NCBI GenBank assembly: GCA_958296405.1
Contig: OY282519.1
Coordinates: 2,030,132 to 2,094,131 of the forward strand
DNA: 64,000 nucleotides
From: an uncultured Pseudomonadales bacterium
Lineage (GTDB): Bacteria > Pseudomonadota > Gammaproteobacteria > Pseudomonadales > Azotimanducaceae
Direction: 5' to 3'
Shown piece by piece: positions 42,636 through 52,050 of this stretch. A program made the position numbers and the translations under genes. The notes under the pieces were generated by a model. The model saw only the letters and a program-made list of their open reading frames with translations, made no database searches and had not been told where the DNA came from. The stretch's first letter is position 1; each line of letters begins with the position of its first letter.

Positions 42636-45086
42636 GTGCTCTCATCCTATCGTGTGCTCGACCTAGCGGATGAGCGCGGCATGTTTTGCGGCTACATCTT
42701 GGCTCAGCTCGGCGCGGAGGTGATCGCCATTGAACCGCCCGGCGGTTCGCCGGCACGGGCCCTGCCACCGTTCGGGAAGGGGCTGGCCGACGCCGAGCGA
42801 AGCCTGTGGTGGCAGGCCTATGCGCGGGGCAAGACGGGTTGCGTGTTGGATCTTGAGGGGCGGGAAGGTCGCGCCAAGTTCCATGAATTGGTCGCTGGGG
42901 CAGATTTCCTCATCGAGTCCTTCCCGGCGGGGCAGGCGCAAGCGCTCGGCACAGACTACGAGACGCTGGCTGCCATCAACCCAGCGCTGATCGTCATTTC
43001 CATCACCCCGTTCGGGCGCACCGGCCCGAAGGCGGATTGGCCCGCCACGGACTTGACGGTGTGGGCCGCTTCCGGCGCCCATGCCTTGGCTGGCGACGCG
43101 GATCGAGCGCCCGTGCGCACCAGCGTTCCACAGTCTTTCTTGCATGCCGGGGCGGATGCGGCGGGCGCGGCCCTCATCGCGCTGCAGGCGCGGCATGTGG
43201 ATGGCCGCGGCCAGCATGTGGACGTCTCGGCGCAGCAATCTTCGGCGCAGGCGGCGCTGTCGGCCAACCTCGGCGCTCCCAACAATGCGGGGCTCATCGT
43301 GCAACGCGTCGCCGGCGGCCTCGCAGCGACGTTCCCGATCAAGCTGACGTGGCCTTGCAAGGATGGCCACATTGCCCTCACGCTGCTTTTTGGCCACGCC
43401 TTCACCGCAGCGAACCAGCGGCTCTTGAACTGGCTGTTGGAGCACGACGCCTGCACCGCGGAGGATGCGGCGAAGGATTGGGGGCTCGAAATCGCCGCGA
43501 TGGTGCAGCAGGAGCAATCGCCAACGCCGTACTTCGATCTGTGCCGGAAGATCGAGGCGTTCACCTTGCAGCGCACGCAGCACGAGCTGTTTCGGGAGGG
43601 CATCGAGCGCGGCATCTACATCGCGCCGATATTCGATGTGCAGGGCTTGTTGGACGAACCTCATTTCAAGGCGCGAGACTTCTGGGCCGCGCTTGAAGTG
43701 GGTGCCGGCAGCGCGGTGCCAGCACCGGGGCCATTCGCCAAGTTCTCGGCCACGCCAGTGGGCGCGTCGCCGCCGGCGCCGCGGCTTGCCGCCGGCGCGG
43801 CACCGCCGGCGCGGCGGGCAACGGGAGCGCCGATGGGCAGCGTCGGCCCCGCTTGGGCCGCCGACGTCGCGGATCCACGCCCCCTCGCCGGCCTCAAGGT
43901 GCTGGACTTCATGTGGGTGATTGCCGGCCCGTTCTTTTCCCGTGTGCTGGCGGACTATGGCGCCACGGTCGTCAAAGTGGAGTCCAGCGGCGCGCACATG
44001 GAGCCGGCTCGGGCGGCGCCCCCTTTCAAGGACGGCGAACCGGGCGTGGAGACCGGCGTGTCGTTCGGCAATTTCAACGCCGGCAAACTCGGCGTCACCA
44101 TCGATCCGGGCAACCCCGCCGGCCGCGATGTGATCTTGGACCTCGTGCGCTGGGCAGACGTGGTGACGGAGTCCTTCTCCCCCAAAGCGATGCAGGGCTG
44201 GGGGCTGGACTACGCCGCCTTGAGGGAGGTGAATCCGTCCATCATCATGCTGAGCAGTTGCCTGATGGGGCAAACCGGCCCCCGCGCCGGTGTGCCGGGG
44301 TACGGCAACATGGCGGCGGCGCTCACCGGCTTCTACGACCTGACGGGTTGGCCCGACCGTTCACCAGCGGGCCCGTACCTCGCCTACACGGACGGCGTAT
44401 CGCCGCGCATGATGCTGGTGTCTCTGCTGGCCGCGCTTGAGCACCGCCGCAAGACCGGGGCAGGGCAGCACATCGACGTGTCGCAGGCCGAAGCGGCCAT
44501 TCACTACTTGGCGCCGGCGATTCTGCGTTGCGGCGTGAACGGGGAAGTCTGGCGCCGCATGGGCAACCGCGACCTAGCGCTTTGCCCGCACGGCGTCTAT
44601 CCGGCGCAAGGGGACGACCGTTGGGTGGCCATCGCGTGTCAGTCCGACGCCGCATGGCTCGCGTTGTGCGAGACCATGGGCTTCGGGGAAGCGGCGGCCG
44701 ATGCGGCGTTGGCCGATGTGCCCGGGCGGCTGGGCCGCGCCGACGCCATCGACGCGATGATCGCGGCTTGGACATGTGAACGCCCAGAGGGCGAGATCGT
44801 GTCTGTGTTGATCGCCGCAGGGGTGGCGGCGCATGTGGTGCAGAACTCGGCTGAGTGCTGGGCCGACCCGCAGTTGGCGCATCGCGGCCACTTCGTGACG
44901 GTGCCGCACACGGGGCTGGGGGAAATGGTGGTTGAAGGCAGCCGCTTCAAGCTCTCGCGCACACCGGGCGGCCCGCGTCACGCAGGCCCAGAGTTAGGCG
45001 AGCACACGGTCAAAGTGTTGCAGGAGATACTCGGCTACGACGACGAGCGCATCGCCAATGCCTTCGCTTCGCTGGCGGTGGGGTGA
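42636..45086 (+). CDS. Fused class III (CaiB/BaiF) CoA-transferase, two tandem domains
   Basis: This 816-aa protein contains two complete-looking family III CoA-transferase modules. Module 1 (about 5-380) has RVLDLADERGMFCGYILAQLGAEVIAIEPP and GRGQHVDVSAQQS. Module 2 (about 410-800) has GLKVLDFMWVIAGPFFSRVLADYGATVVKVES and GAGQHIDVSQAEAA. They are joined by an Ala/Pro-rich linker near 385-400. Normal family members are ~400 aa and act as intertwined dimers, so the fusion could form a pseudo-dimer in one chain. It moves CoA between carboxylic acids. GTG at 42636 follows AGGAGG. It diverges from the sulfatase gene over 150 bases. Confidence 0.88.
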   Translation: MLSSYRVLDLADERGMFCGYILAQLGAEVIAIEPPGGSPARALPPFGKGLADAERSLWWQAYARGKTGCVLDLEGREGRAKFHELVAGADFLIESFPAGQAQALGTDYETLAAINPALIVISITPFGRTGPKADWPATDLTVWAASGAHALAGDADRAPVRTSVPQSFLHAGADAAGAALIALQARHVDGRGQHVDVSAQQSSAQAALSANLGAPNNAGLIVQRVAGGLAATFPIKLTWPCKDGHIALTLLFGHAFTAANQRLLNWLLEHDACTAEDAAKDWGLEIAAMVQQEQSPTPYFDLCRKIEAFTLQRTQHELFREGIERGIYIAPIFDVQGLLDEPHFKARDFWAALEVGAGSAVPAPGPFAKFSATPVGASPPAPRLAAGAAPPARRATGAPMGSVGPAWAADVADPRPLAGLKVLDFMWVIAGPFFSRVLADYGATVVKVESSGAHMEPARAAPPFKDGEPGVETGVSFGNFNAGKLGVTIDPGNPAGRDVILDLVRWADVVTESFSPKAMQGWGLDYAALREVNPSIIMLSSCLMGQTGPRAGVPGYGNMAAALTGFYDLTGWPDRSPAGPYLAYTDGVSPRMMLVSLLAALEHRRKTGAGQHIDVSQAEAAIHYLAPAILRCGVNGEVWRRMGNRDLALCPHGVYPAQGDDRWVAIACQSDAAWLALCETMGFGEAAADAALADVPGRLGRADAIDAMIAAWTCERPEGEIVSVLIAAGVAAHVVQNSAECWADPQLAHRGHFVTVPHTGLGEMVVEGSRFKLSRTPGGPRHAGPELGEHTVKVLQEILGYDDERIANAFASLAVG

Positions 45087-45096
45087 GCCGCTCGGG

Positions 45097-46521
45097 TTAG
45101 CGCTTCCCCGCCGCGGCCGGCCAATACGCATTGAGTTCCCGCCGCAGCACCGGCGCCAACAGGTACAGCCCCAAAAGATTGGGGATCGCCACAACGAACA
45201 CCAATGCATCCGAGAGATCCACCAACGCGCCCAAGTTAAGGCTGGAGCCGACGATGGCGAACAGGCAGTAGAAGAGCTTGAAACCCAAGTCCTTCGCGCG
45301 CCCGTCCCCAACCAAGTAAGTGAACGCCTTCAGGCCGTAGTAGGCCCAAGCGATCATGGTGGAGAACGCGAAGAGCAGCGCGGCCACCAACAGCAGCACT
45401 GGGGCCCACGGCAGTGTTGAAGCGAAGGCGCGGGTGGTGAGCGCGATGCCGTCCACGGCGCCGCCGGCGTCAGCCGGGTCGTAAACCGTGAGGATGATGA
45501 CCAATGCCGTCATCGTGCAGATCACCACGGTGTCGATGAAGGGCTCCAACAGGGCGACGAAGCCCTCGCTCACGGGCTTGGGCGTCTGCGCCGCGGCGTG
45601 CGCGATGGCCGCGCTGCCGAGACCCGCCTCGTTGGAGAAGACGGCGCGGCGAAAGCCCATGATGATGACGCCGAGCATGCCGCCGGCGACCCCCTGCGGC
45701 GCGAAGGCGCCTTCCCAGATGGCGACGAACGCGCTCGGCAGGCGCTCGAAGTTCAAGCCAATGACCAACAGGGCGGACACCACATAGAGCACCGCCATCG
45801 TCGGCACCAACCGCACCGTGGTGCTGGCGATGGACTTGATGCCGCCGACGATGACAAGGCCGATCAACCCTGCGAGCAACAGTCCAATGAGCCACGCGTT
45901 GTTCGCTAGGAACTCGCTGCCCGTCACATGCACGATGATGGCGGTGGCTTGGTTGGACTGGAACATGTTGCCGATGCCGAGGCAGCCGAACACCATCGCC
46001 GCCGCGTAGAAAAGCCCCAACCCGCGGCCGAGCCGCGCCCAGCCGCGTTCAGCGAGGCCACGCTCTAGGTAATGCATCGGGCCGCCAGACACCGAACCGT
46101 CCGGATGGCGGCGGCGATACAGCACGCCGAGCGAACATTCCGCGAACTTGGTGGACATGCCGAGCAAGCCGGAGACGATCAACCAGAAAGTGGCGCCGGG
46201 CCCGCCCACGGAAATGGCGATGGCGACGCCGCCGATGTTGCCGATGCCCACCGTGCCGGAGACCGCGGTGGTGAGCGCCCGGAACTGCGAGATCTCGCCC
46301 GGGTCGCCGGGCGCTTTGTAGCGCCCCGTCACCACGCGCACGGCGTGGGCAAAGCCGCGCAGGTTGATGAAGCGCAGGTAAACGGTGAAGAAGACGCCGC
46401 CGGCCACCAGCCAGGCGACGATGAGCGGCACATCGGCGCCGAGCAGGGGAACGCTGTAGAAAACGATTGCGGAGACGAAATCCGCGAGGGGCCGCACCGC
46501 GGCGTCGATGATCTGGTCCAT
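45097..46521 (-). CDS. Sodium:alanine symporter family (AGCS) amino-acid transporter
   Basis: This 474-aa inner-membrane protein has about 11 hydrophobic segments. The family signature GTVGIGNIGGVAIAISVGGPGATFWLIV lies near residue 90 (read in parts), followed by GMSTKFAECSLGVLYRR, SNEAGLGSAAIAHAAAQT near 295 and GDGRAKDLGFKLFY near 425. AGCS proteins import alanine or glycine with sodium. The length is typical. It converges with the CoA-transferase gene, with only about 10 bases between them. Confidence 0.93.
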   Translation of the reverse strand: MDQIIDAAVRPLADFVSAIVFYSVPLLGADVPLIVAWLVAGGVFFTVYLRFINLRGFAHAVRVVTGRYKAPGDPGEISQFRALTTAVSGTVGIGNIGGVAIAISVGGPGATFWLIVSGLLGMSTKFAECSLGVLYRRRHPDGSVSGGPMHYLERGLAERGWARLGRGLGLFYAAAMVFGCLGIGNMFQSNQATAIIVHVTGSEFLANNAWLIGLLLAGLIGLVIVGGIKSIASTTVRLVPTMAVLYVVSALLVIGLNFERLPSAFVAIWEGAFAPQGVAGGMLGVIIMGFRRAVFSNEAGLGSAAIAHAAAQTPKPVSEGFVALLEPFIDTVVICTMTALVIILTVYDPADAGGAVDGIALTTRAFASTLPWAPVLLLVAALLFAFSTMIAWAYYGLKAFTYLVGDGRAKDLGFKLFYCLFAIVGSSLNLGALVDLSDALVFVVAIPNLLGLYLLAPVLRRELNAYWPAAAGKR

Positions 46522-46760
46522 GCGGTCAAGCGCCGAGGAATGGGTTGCGCCCAGTGCTCGCCATCATAAACGCTCTGCGGGCGCGTGCCCTTGGCGCGCC
46601 GGCGCAAGCGTCCAAGTCGCGGCGGGTTGGGCGCTGTTGGTGGCGTGTGAGAGGACGTTTGGGCTCGGCAGCTCGGGCAACAGCCTCAGGCTGGCCCAAC
46701 CCAGCGGAAGAACTGGACAGATAAACGTGCTAGAAGAATGGCCGTGTGTAGACTTGCGCC

Positions 46761-47897
46761 ATGAAACCCGCCAATCGCCGTTTGTTCACGCCGGGAGACG
46801 GCGCAACGCCGCCGTTGCTGAGCGGGCGCGAAGAACAGCAGGCCGTGCTTTCCCGGTGCTTGTCGGACTTGCTGGAAGGCGAGCCGCCGCCGCACAACGT
46901 GGTCTTGATCGGCCCGCGAGGCAACGGCAAAACCGTTCTGCTCAATTGGTTCAAGCGCGAATGCCGGGCGAGCGGCGCCGTGGACGTGGCCGCGTTGACG
47001 CCGCAGGACATACCCGATTTGCGCAGCCTGGTCGCCGAGCTGGCGCCGCGTTCCGCCTTGGCTCGGCTGCTGCCGCGCAAAGCGGGGGGCGCCGCCGCTG
47101 GCTCGCTCGCATGGAAGACGGGAACCGACGCGCCCGCCCGCCTGACCCAGCGTTTAATCGCCAGATGCGGCGCCAAGCCGCTTGCCGTCTTGCTGGACGA
47201 AGCGCACACGCTGGACATCGCCGTGGGGAGCGCACTGCTGAACGCGAGCCAGCGGGTGCGCGACGAAGCGCCCTTCCTGTTGGTGCTGGCAGGGACGCCG
47301 GGCTTGCCGGGCCATCTTGCCAAGATGGACGCCTCGTTTTGGAATCGTTTGGGCGCGGGCCGGTTGGGTGTGGGCCGACTCTCCAAGGACACCGCCCGGA
47401 ACGCTCTGCAAGAACCGTTGCGGGCGCAGGGCGTAGGCTTTGACGCGGATGCGCTCGATCAGGTGGTGGACGAGAGCCAGTGCTATCCGTACTTCGTCCA
47501 GCTTTGGGGGGATGCACTGTGGCAGCAGCACGGGACGGCCGGCACGACGTCCCTGACCACTGAACACGTCGACATCGTGCGCCCCGTAGTGACCGCGCAA
47601 GCAGCGGAGTACTACCAAGATCGCTATCGTGAATTGGAAGCTGCTGGGCTGCTCGCCGCGGCCGTGGCAGTGTGGCCGGTATTTCAAGCCAGCGCAGACG
47701 CCGAAGCGAGCGACCGCGAGATCGACGCCGCGCTCGCAACCAGCGGCGCGGACGCTGCCGCTCGGCTCGCCGCAAGGGAGGAGTTGAACCGCCTCGGCTA
47801 CATCTGGTGCCCGCCGGGCCAGCGACCGCCGGTGACTTGGGGCGCCGGCATTCCTTCCTTGATGGCCCATGTGCAGCGACAGTTCACCTTGGCCTAG
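46761..47897 (+). CDS. AAA ATPase (Orc1/Cdc6-like, STAND-related)
   Basis: This 378-aa ATPase has NVVLIGPRGNGKTVLLNW (Walker A) near residue 50, PLAVLLDEAHTL (Walker B) near 140 and LVLAGTPGL (sensor 1-like) near 180. A C-terminal region may hold a winged helix (LNRLGYIWCPP). It resembles archaeal-type ATPases that stand alone or within defence and regulatory modules. The neighbours (AGCS transporter, sucrase/ferredoxin-like) do not suggest a partner. Two further ATPases of related type occur at 53.4-57.5 kb. Function unknown. Confidence 0.8.
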   Translation: MKPANRRLFTPGDGATPPLLSGREEQQAVLSRCLSDLLEGEPPPHNVVLIGPRGNGKTVLLNWFKRECRASGAVDVAALTPQDIPDLRSLVAELAPRSALARLLPRKAGGAAAGSLAWKTGTDAPARLTQRLIARCGAKPLAVLLDEAHTLDIAVGSALLNASQRVRDEAPFLLVLAGTPGLPGHLAKMDASFWNRLGAGRLGVGRLSKDTARNALQEPLRAQGVGFDADALDQVVDESQCYPYFVQLWGDALWQQHGTAGTTSLTTEHVDIVRPVVTAQAAEYYQDRYRELEAAGLLAAAVAVWPVFQASADAEASDREIDAALATSGADAAARLAAREELNRLGYIWCPPGQRPPVTWGAGIPSLMAHVQRQFTLA

Positions 47898-48009
47898 GGC
47901 GTGGTGGTGGATGAAGATCGGCGCCGCGACTAAACAAGGGCGACGAGCTTTTGGATGACCTCGGTGACCCCGCAAGGACTGGCCAGCGGCCCGCGGGCTG
48001 CTGAACCGT

Positions 48010-48037
48010 CGCCCCCAGCGGCCTTCCGTTGGGGGCG
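48010..48037. terminator. Strong 12-bp hairpin after the AAA ATPase gene
   Basis: CGCCCCCAGCGG (48010-48021) and CCGTTGGGGGCG (48026-48037) form a 12-base-pair stem with one G-U pair and a 4-base loop, about 110 bases after the ATPase stop. There is no T run after it. Confidence 0.55.
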
Positions 48038-48106
48038 AGTGTCTAGAAGGTGCTGAGCCCGTTCAGCGCTTGGCGTTGCCAACCGGGGCGTCTACCATGT
48101 CCCACC

Positions 48107-48970
48107 ATGCCAGCGCATCCTTCTTGCGCCGAACGTTCCGCACGCATGGGCGAGCCGATGCTCGGCACGTCTCCGGCGGTGAACGTTTGGATCATCCTCA
48201 CGCATCGCTCGACATGGCGCGCGAAGGCGCTGGAGGACAACGACCTGCCGCCGCCAGTGCAGACATGGCTGCACGCTCAAGTGGCGGCATTCGCGGCGGC
48301 GGGGCTGCGGGCGCGCCCGCAATTTGCAAGGCAGAGCAGCCCATTGGACGGCGTCACGTTGTTCGTGGCACGTGGCGGCGAGCTGCATCGGCTGAACGTG
48401 CCGGACGAGGGTGAGCTTCTAGGCCTCGACCTCACTGTCGAAGCGACCCTCGCCACCCGGTTTGAGCAGGTGCTGTCGGCCCAGTACTTCGTTTGCACGA
48501 ACGGCCAACGAGATGTGTGCTGCTCACGCCTTGGCGTGCCGGTGTATGCGCGCCTGCGCGAGTTGGTGGGCCGCCGCGCCTGGCAGACGACCCATGTTGG
48601 CGGGCATCGCTTCGCTGCCAATGTGCTGGCGCTCCCGCAGGGCGTGTTGTACGGCCGTCTCGCGCCGGAAGCCATCGCGGATTTCTTGGCCGCGGTGGAG
48701 GCCGGCCGCGTTGCCACGCCGTACCTGCGCGGGCGCGCCGCGTTGCCGCCGCAAGCCCAAGCCGCGGAGGCCCTCTTGAACGAGCCGGCCCTTGAAGTGG
48801 TGGAGTGTGAAGACGCTCGCGTGGTGCTGCGCACCGCCAGCGGCTGCCACACCGCGGCGGTGACGCCGACGCCATCGGCAGGTGTCTTGGCGAGCTGCGG
48901 CGACGGCGACGGCAAGGAGGTCGTCGCCTACAGCGCAAGCTTGATCCCTGCTGCCAGCGGCCTGCGCTGA
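48107..48970 (+). CDS. Sucrase/ferredoxin-like (thioredoxin-like [2Fe-2S]) protein
   Basis: This 287-aa protein matches the Suc_Fer-like family. It has VFVCTNGQRDVCCSRLG-type residues near 143 (FVCTNGQRDVCC), HVGGHRFAANVLALPQGVLYGRL near 170, and a C-terminal domain with AxCG-like LASCGDGDGK. The cysteines are in the arrangement of thioredoxin-like [2Fe-2S] ferredoxins. It is probably a cytoplasmic iron-sulfur protein; its reaction is not known. The ATG at 48107 lacks a clear ribosome-binding site, and an upstream TTG/GTG start cannot be excluded. Confidence 0.82.
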   Translation: MPAHPSCAERSARMGEPMLGTSPAVNVWIILTHRSTWRAKALEDNDLPPPVQTWLHAQVAAFAAAGLRARPQFARQSSPLDGVTLFVARGGELHRLNVPDEGELLGLDLTVEATLATRFEQVLSAQYFVCTNGQRDVCCSRLGVPVYARLRELVGRRAWQTTHVGGHRFAANVLALPQGVLYGRLAPEAIADFLAAVEAGRVATPYLRGRAALPPQAQAAEALLNEPALEVVECEDARVVLRTASGCHTAAVTPTPSAGVLASCGDGDGKEVVAYSASLIPAASGLR

Positions 48971-49017
48971 AGCGCGCCCTTAGCAGGGCGACCAAGCGTT
49001 GGGCGCTTCACTCGTCG

Positions 49018-49839
49018 CTAGTTCGGTACGGTGCGGTGGCCCGTTCCCGCCACGGTGCGGACGAAATCGCACACCGCCTGATTGAAGCCCGCAGCGTCCT
49101 GCATATTCACTGCATGCCCCGCATTCAAGTCCACCACGCGAAGCCTTGGCATTTGCGCGGCGGCGAACTCCCGGTGTGGTTGAAAACGCTTCTCGAAGCG
49201 TCCGCAGGCGAGCAGGGCGGGCACCCGGTTGCCGCTCACCACCTCGCGCACGGAGGCGTCCGGCGTGGTGACCTGGACCGTGTTGGCGATGCCGGTTGGA
49301 TTCAGGGCCTCGGCATCCCGTGCCAAGGCGCTGGACACCTCCGGCGGCAGGCGCCGTGCATGTTTCGGATGCACGGGCATGCGCTCGATGGCCGCCAAGC
49401 CCCCCTTTCGGATCGACGCCGCGGCGGCTTCCGCACCGGCCGCCCACTGCTCGCTCTGCGCTGCATCCGCGAAGGCGGACATGGAGTTCGTGAACACATG
49501 GCCGAAGAGCCGCTCCGGGTGCGTGAGCGCATAGCGAACGGTGAGGGCGCCGCCCAAGGAATAGCCACAGACGAGCCAGCGCTCGGCGCCGAGCGCTGTG
49601 CGCACCGCCTCGAAGGCGTCGACGTAGGCGCTGGGCGCATAGGCGTCCGGAGCCTCTGGTGCTGGCGAAGCGCCGTGGCCATACAAGTCAACAGTGACTG
49701 GCCTGCACACTGCGCCGAGCGCGCGCACATTCAGCAGCCACTGTGCAGAACTGGCGAGAAAGCCGTGAACTAAGAACAGGAACGGCCCGGTGCCTTGATG
49801 GACGGCGTAGACGAGCGGTGGATGGGGGCTTGCGCTCAT
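49018..49839 (-). CDS. Alpha/beta hydrolase (MenH/BioH-like)
   Basis: This 273-aa hydrolase has FLFLVHGFLASSAQWL (oxyanion strand), VDLYGHGASPAPE, WLVCGYSLGGALTVRYAL with the nucleophile Ser near residue 94, ALLACGRFEKRF near 212 and LNAGHAVNMQD with the His near 243. The GYSLGG form of the nucleophile elbow is common in MenH-type lyases and esterases. No signal peptide. The substrate is unknown. It lies about 110 bases downstream of the decarboxylating dehydrogenase gene on the same strand. Confidence 0.85.
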   Translation of the reverse strand: MSASPHPPLVYAVHQGTGPFLFLVHGFLASSAQWLLNVRALGAVCRPVTVDLYGHGASPAPEAPDAYAPSAYVDAFEAVRTALGAERWLVCGYSLGGALTVRYALTHPERLFGHVFTNSMSAFADAAQSEQWAAGAEAAAASIRKGGLAAIERMPVHPKHARRLPPEVSSALARDAEALNPTGIANTVQVTTPDASVREVVSGNRVPALLACGRFEKRFQPHREFAAAQMPRLRVVDLNAGHAVNMQDAAGFNQAVCDFVRTVAGTGHRTVPN

Positions 49840-49951
49840 GGGGCCTTGGGCGGTGCTGGGGCGGACGCTGAGATGAGCGCGGTCGGATGGACGGGGCAGG
49901 TGGCAGGTACTGTCGGGCGCGGTGCGGCAGGTTGCGGCCGCAAGAGGCCCG

Positions 49952-51001
49952 TCACAGTGCCGCGGCCACGGCGCCGCAGAAGTCCTCGGTAGTCGCGCGG
50001 CCGCCTTGATCCGGCGTCAGGGCGTGCCCTTGCGCGTACACGCGGCGCACGGCTTCACGCAAGCGCGCGCCGGCCTCGTGCAACTCCAAGTAGTCGAGCA
50101 TCAGCGCGGCGCTTAGGAGCGTGGCGGTGGGGTTGATGATGTGCTGCCCAGCGATGTCTGGCGCCGTGCCGTGGGCGGGTTCGAAGTAGGCGTAGTCGTC
50201 GCCGTAACACGCGCTCGGCGCGAGCCCTAGGCTGCCCAGCAGTCCCCCGGCGGCATCGGAGAGGATGTCGCCATACAAGTTCGGCATCACCACCACGTCG
50301 AAGCGCTGCGGCTCGCGGATCATGCGGCACGCGAAGTCATCGACGATGAAGGCGTCGAACGCGACATCCGGGTAGTCCGCCGCCACCTCCCGCGCCACCT
50401 CTAGGAAGAAGCCGTCGGTGTCGCGCAGCATGTTGTGCTTAGTCGCGCAGGTGAGTTGGCCGCGACGTTGGCGCGCGAGTTCGCAGGCGAAGCGGGTGAC
50501 GCGCTCGACGCCGACGCGAGTGATCGCCTTGATGGCGTACTTGCCGGCACCCAACTCATGCACCGGCCGGCGAATGGTGCGTCCCGTCAAACCGAGCGGC
50601 GCCAAGTCTTCCAACGGGCCTTCGCAGCCAACGTAGAGGTCTTCCAAGTTCTCCCGCACGATCACGAAGTCGATGCCTTCGGGACGCGCCAACGGGCTCG
50701 CGCAGCCAGGCAGGTGCTGGCAAGGGCGCACGTTTGCATAAGTCTGTTTGCCCCATCGCAGGTACATGAGCGCCGCACCAGACAGCCCGCTCGTCGAGCC
50801 GAACAAGGTGGCGTCGGCGGCGTCGATGGTGGCCCGGGCAGCGTCCGGAAATGGGCTGCCCTCGGCTGCGAGCGCGGCCTCGCCCACCTGTGGGTGCTGA
50901 AACTCAAGGCCCAAGTTCAGCGACTGCAATAACTCCACCGTCGGCCGCATCGCCTCCGGCGCGGCGTCGTCCCCTTCAATAACGGCGATGGTCTTTAGCA
51001 T
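49952..51001 (-). CDS. Isocitrate/isopropylmalate dehydrogenase-family protein
   Basis: This 349-aa protein is a beta-decarboxylating dehydrogenase. It starts [20 protein letters not shown], with [17 protein letters not shown] near residue 115 (the Arg/Glu substrate region), [29 protein letters not shown] and [24 protein letters not shown] (the family signature) near 230, then [12 protein letters not shown]. The substrate (isocitrate, isopropylmalate, tartrate or homoisocitrate) is not resolvable by eye. The absence of leuCD argues against leucine synthesis. The ATG at 51001 has no strong ribosome-binding site. The 51002-51299 stretch upstream shows only a possible TATACT -10 near 51078. Confidence 0.85.
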   Translation of the reverse strand: MLKTIAVIEGDDAAPEAMRPTVELLQSLNLGLEFQHPQVGEAALAAEGSPFPDAARATIDAADATLFGSTSGLSGAALMYLRWGKQTYANVRPCQHLPGCASPLARPEGIDFVIVRENLEDLYVGCEGPLEDLAPLGLTGRTIRRPVHELGAGKYAIKAITRVGVERVTRFACELARQRRGQLTCATKHNMLRDTDGFFLEVAREVAADYPDVAFDAFIVDDFACRMIREPQRFDVVVMPNLYGDILSDAAGGLLGSLGLAPSACYGDDYAYFEPAHGTAPDIAGQHIINPTATLLSAALMLDYLELHEAGARLREAVRRVYAQGHALTPDQGGRATTEDFCGAVAAAL

Positions 51002-51316
51002 TTGGTTGTCCGTTGGCAAGCGTTGCGGTTTTCGCACGACGCCCGCTTAGGCAGGGCAAGCGCGGATCAAGGACGCAGTATAACGGGCGGCATGTTGCGG
51101 TTGCCGTCGCGCCCGTCGAGTTCACCCGCTCGGGCACCGCTCCAACGATAGCGTCTTGGCCGAGAACGTCCAGGTCGGCCGCCGAAGACATCCCCTTGCG
51201 CTTCCCGACCCCGAAGTTCGCCAGTGCTTTGCTCTCGCCGCACCTCAACCTCCACCGTCGCGTTGCGCGACGTCGGCACGCCTTGTGAGGGACCCGAGTT
51301 CATTGATGGTGCCGAG

Positions 51317-51913
51317 CGCTCCTCTGCTGGAGAGGCACGGCTTGGGGGAGAAGCTGCTGTCGGCGATCAACGCGAGCTTGGCTTCGCGGGGCCTGAGGCT
51401 GCGGGAGGTCGTCGACGAAGAACCGTTCGGGCAAGCGGGATCCGGAGATGCGGCAGGCGAAGAAGGGGAACCAGTGGCACTTCGGGATGAAGATGCACGT
51501 CGGCGCCGACGCGGAGACGGGGTGTCGCACAGCTTCGCGGCGAGGGCGGCGAGCGAGTCGGACATGGCGCATGCGCACCGCCTCCTGCACGGCGGTGAGC
51601 GGCGCGTCTGGGCGGACGCGGGCTACCGCGGGGTGGGGAAGCGCCCAGAGAACCAGTGCCGGGGCGTGGACTGGCGGGTGGCGATGCGTCCGGGCCTGCG
51701 GCAGCAGTTGGAGCCCGGCGGCGAGGCGGCGCTGCGGGAGAAGGGGAAGGCGTCGGTCCGCGCCAAGGCGGAGCATCCGTTCTTCTGCGTGAAGCGGATG
51801 TTCGGCTACGGCAAGGTGCGCTGCCGGGGGCTTCACAAGAACGCGCAGCGGATCGCGCTCTGCTGCTGGGCTTCGCCAACCTGCTGATCGCCGAGCGGAG
51901 GCTGGCCGCCTGA
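51317..51913 (+). pseudogene. IS5-family transposase remnant
   Basis: Pieces of an IS5 transposase appear in order but in different frames. LLERHGLGEKLLSAINASLA starts it. [25 protein letters not shown] at 51448 is in another frame. [20 protein letters not shown] is back in the first, followed by [17 protein letters not shown] and [38 protein letters not shown] at ~51865-51912 is in a third arrangement. The N-terminus and the segment around the first catalytic Asp (VDATII-type) are missing. It cannot make active transposase. Confidence 0.82.
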
Positions 51914-51958
51914 GCGCGGCGCCCGTGTGCCCGGAAGGCGGGGAAAACGCCGGAAACG

Positions 51959-52050
51959 CGCCATTTTCGCGGCGGTTCCGCGCCCAAGGCGCTGCCGAAA
52001 CCGCCTTCGCCGACTGCCGGCCGTCGATCGGCGCGCTGTTCAGACCTTCC
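51959..52050 (+). repeat. IS5-type right-end sequence, copy B
   Basis: This is the 92-base right end of the IS5 remnant. It aligns without gaps by eye to 21232-21323, sharing CGGCGGTTCCG, CCCAAGGCGCTGCCGAA and the terminal GTTCAGACCTTCC. Confidence 0.78.

Larger units (their letters stand above)
51300..52050 (+). mobile_element. Decayed, 5'-truncated IS5-family insertion sequence
   Basis: The segment contains the C-terminal two-thirds of an IS5-type transposase in broken frames and ends with the right inverted repeat GTTCAGACCTTCC (52038-52050), followed by TTAA, a usual IS5-type target. No left inverted repeat is found upstream. The left boundary is therefore only approximate. Confidence 0.75.

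Noticed and set aside
42663-44273. A 536-codon minus-strand open frame
   Set aside because: It is antisense to the fused CoA-transferase and has no family features.
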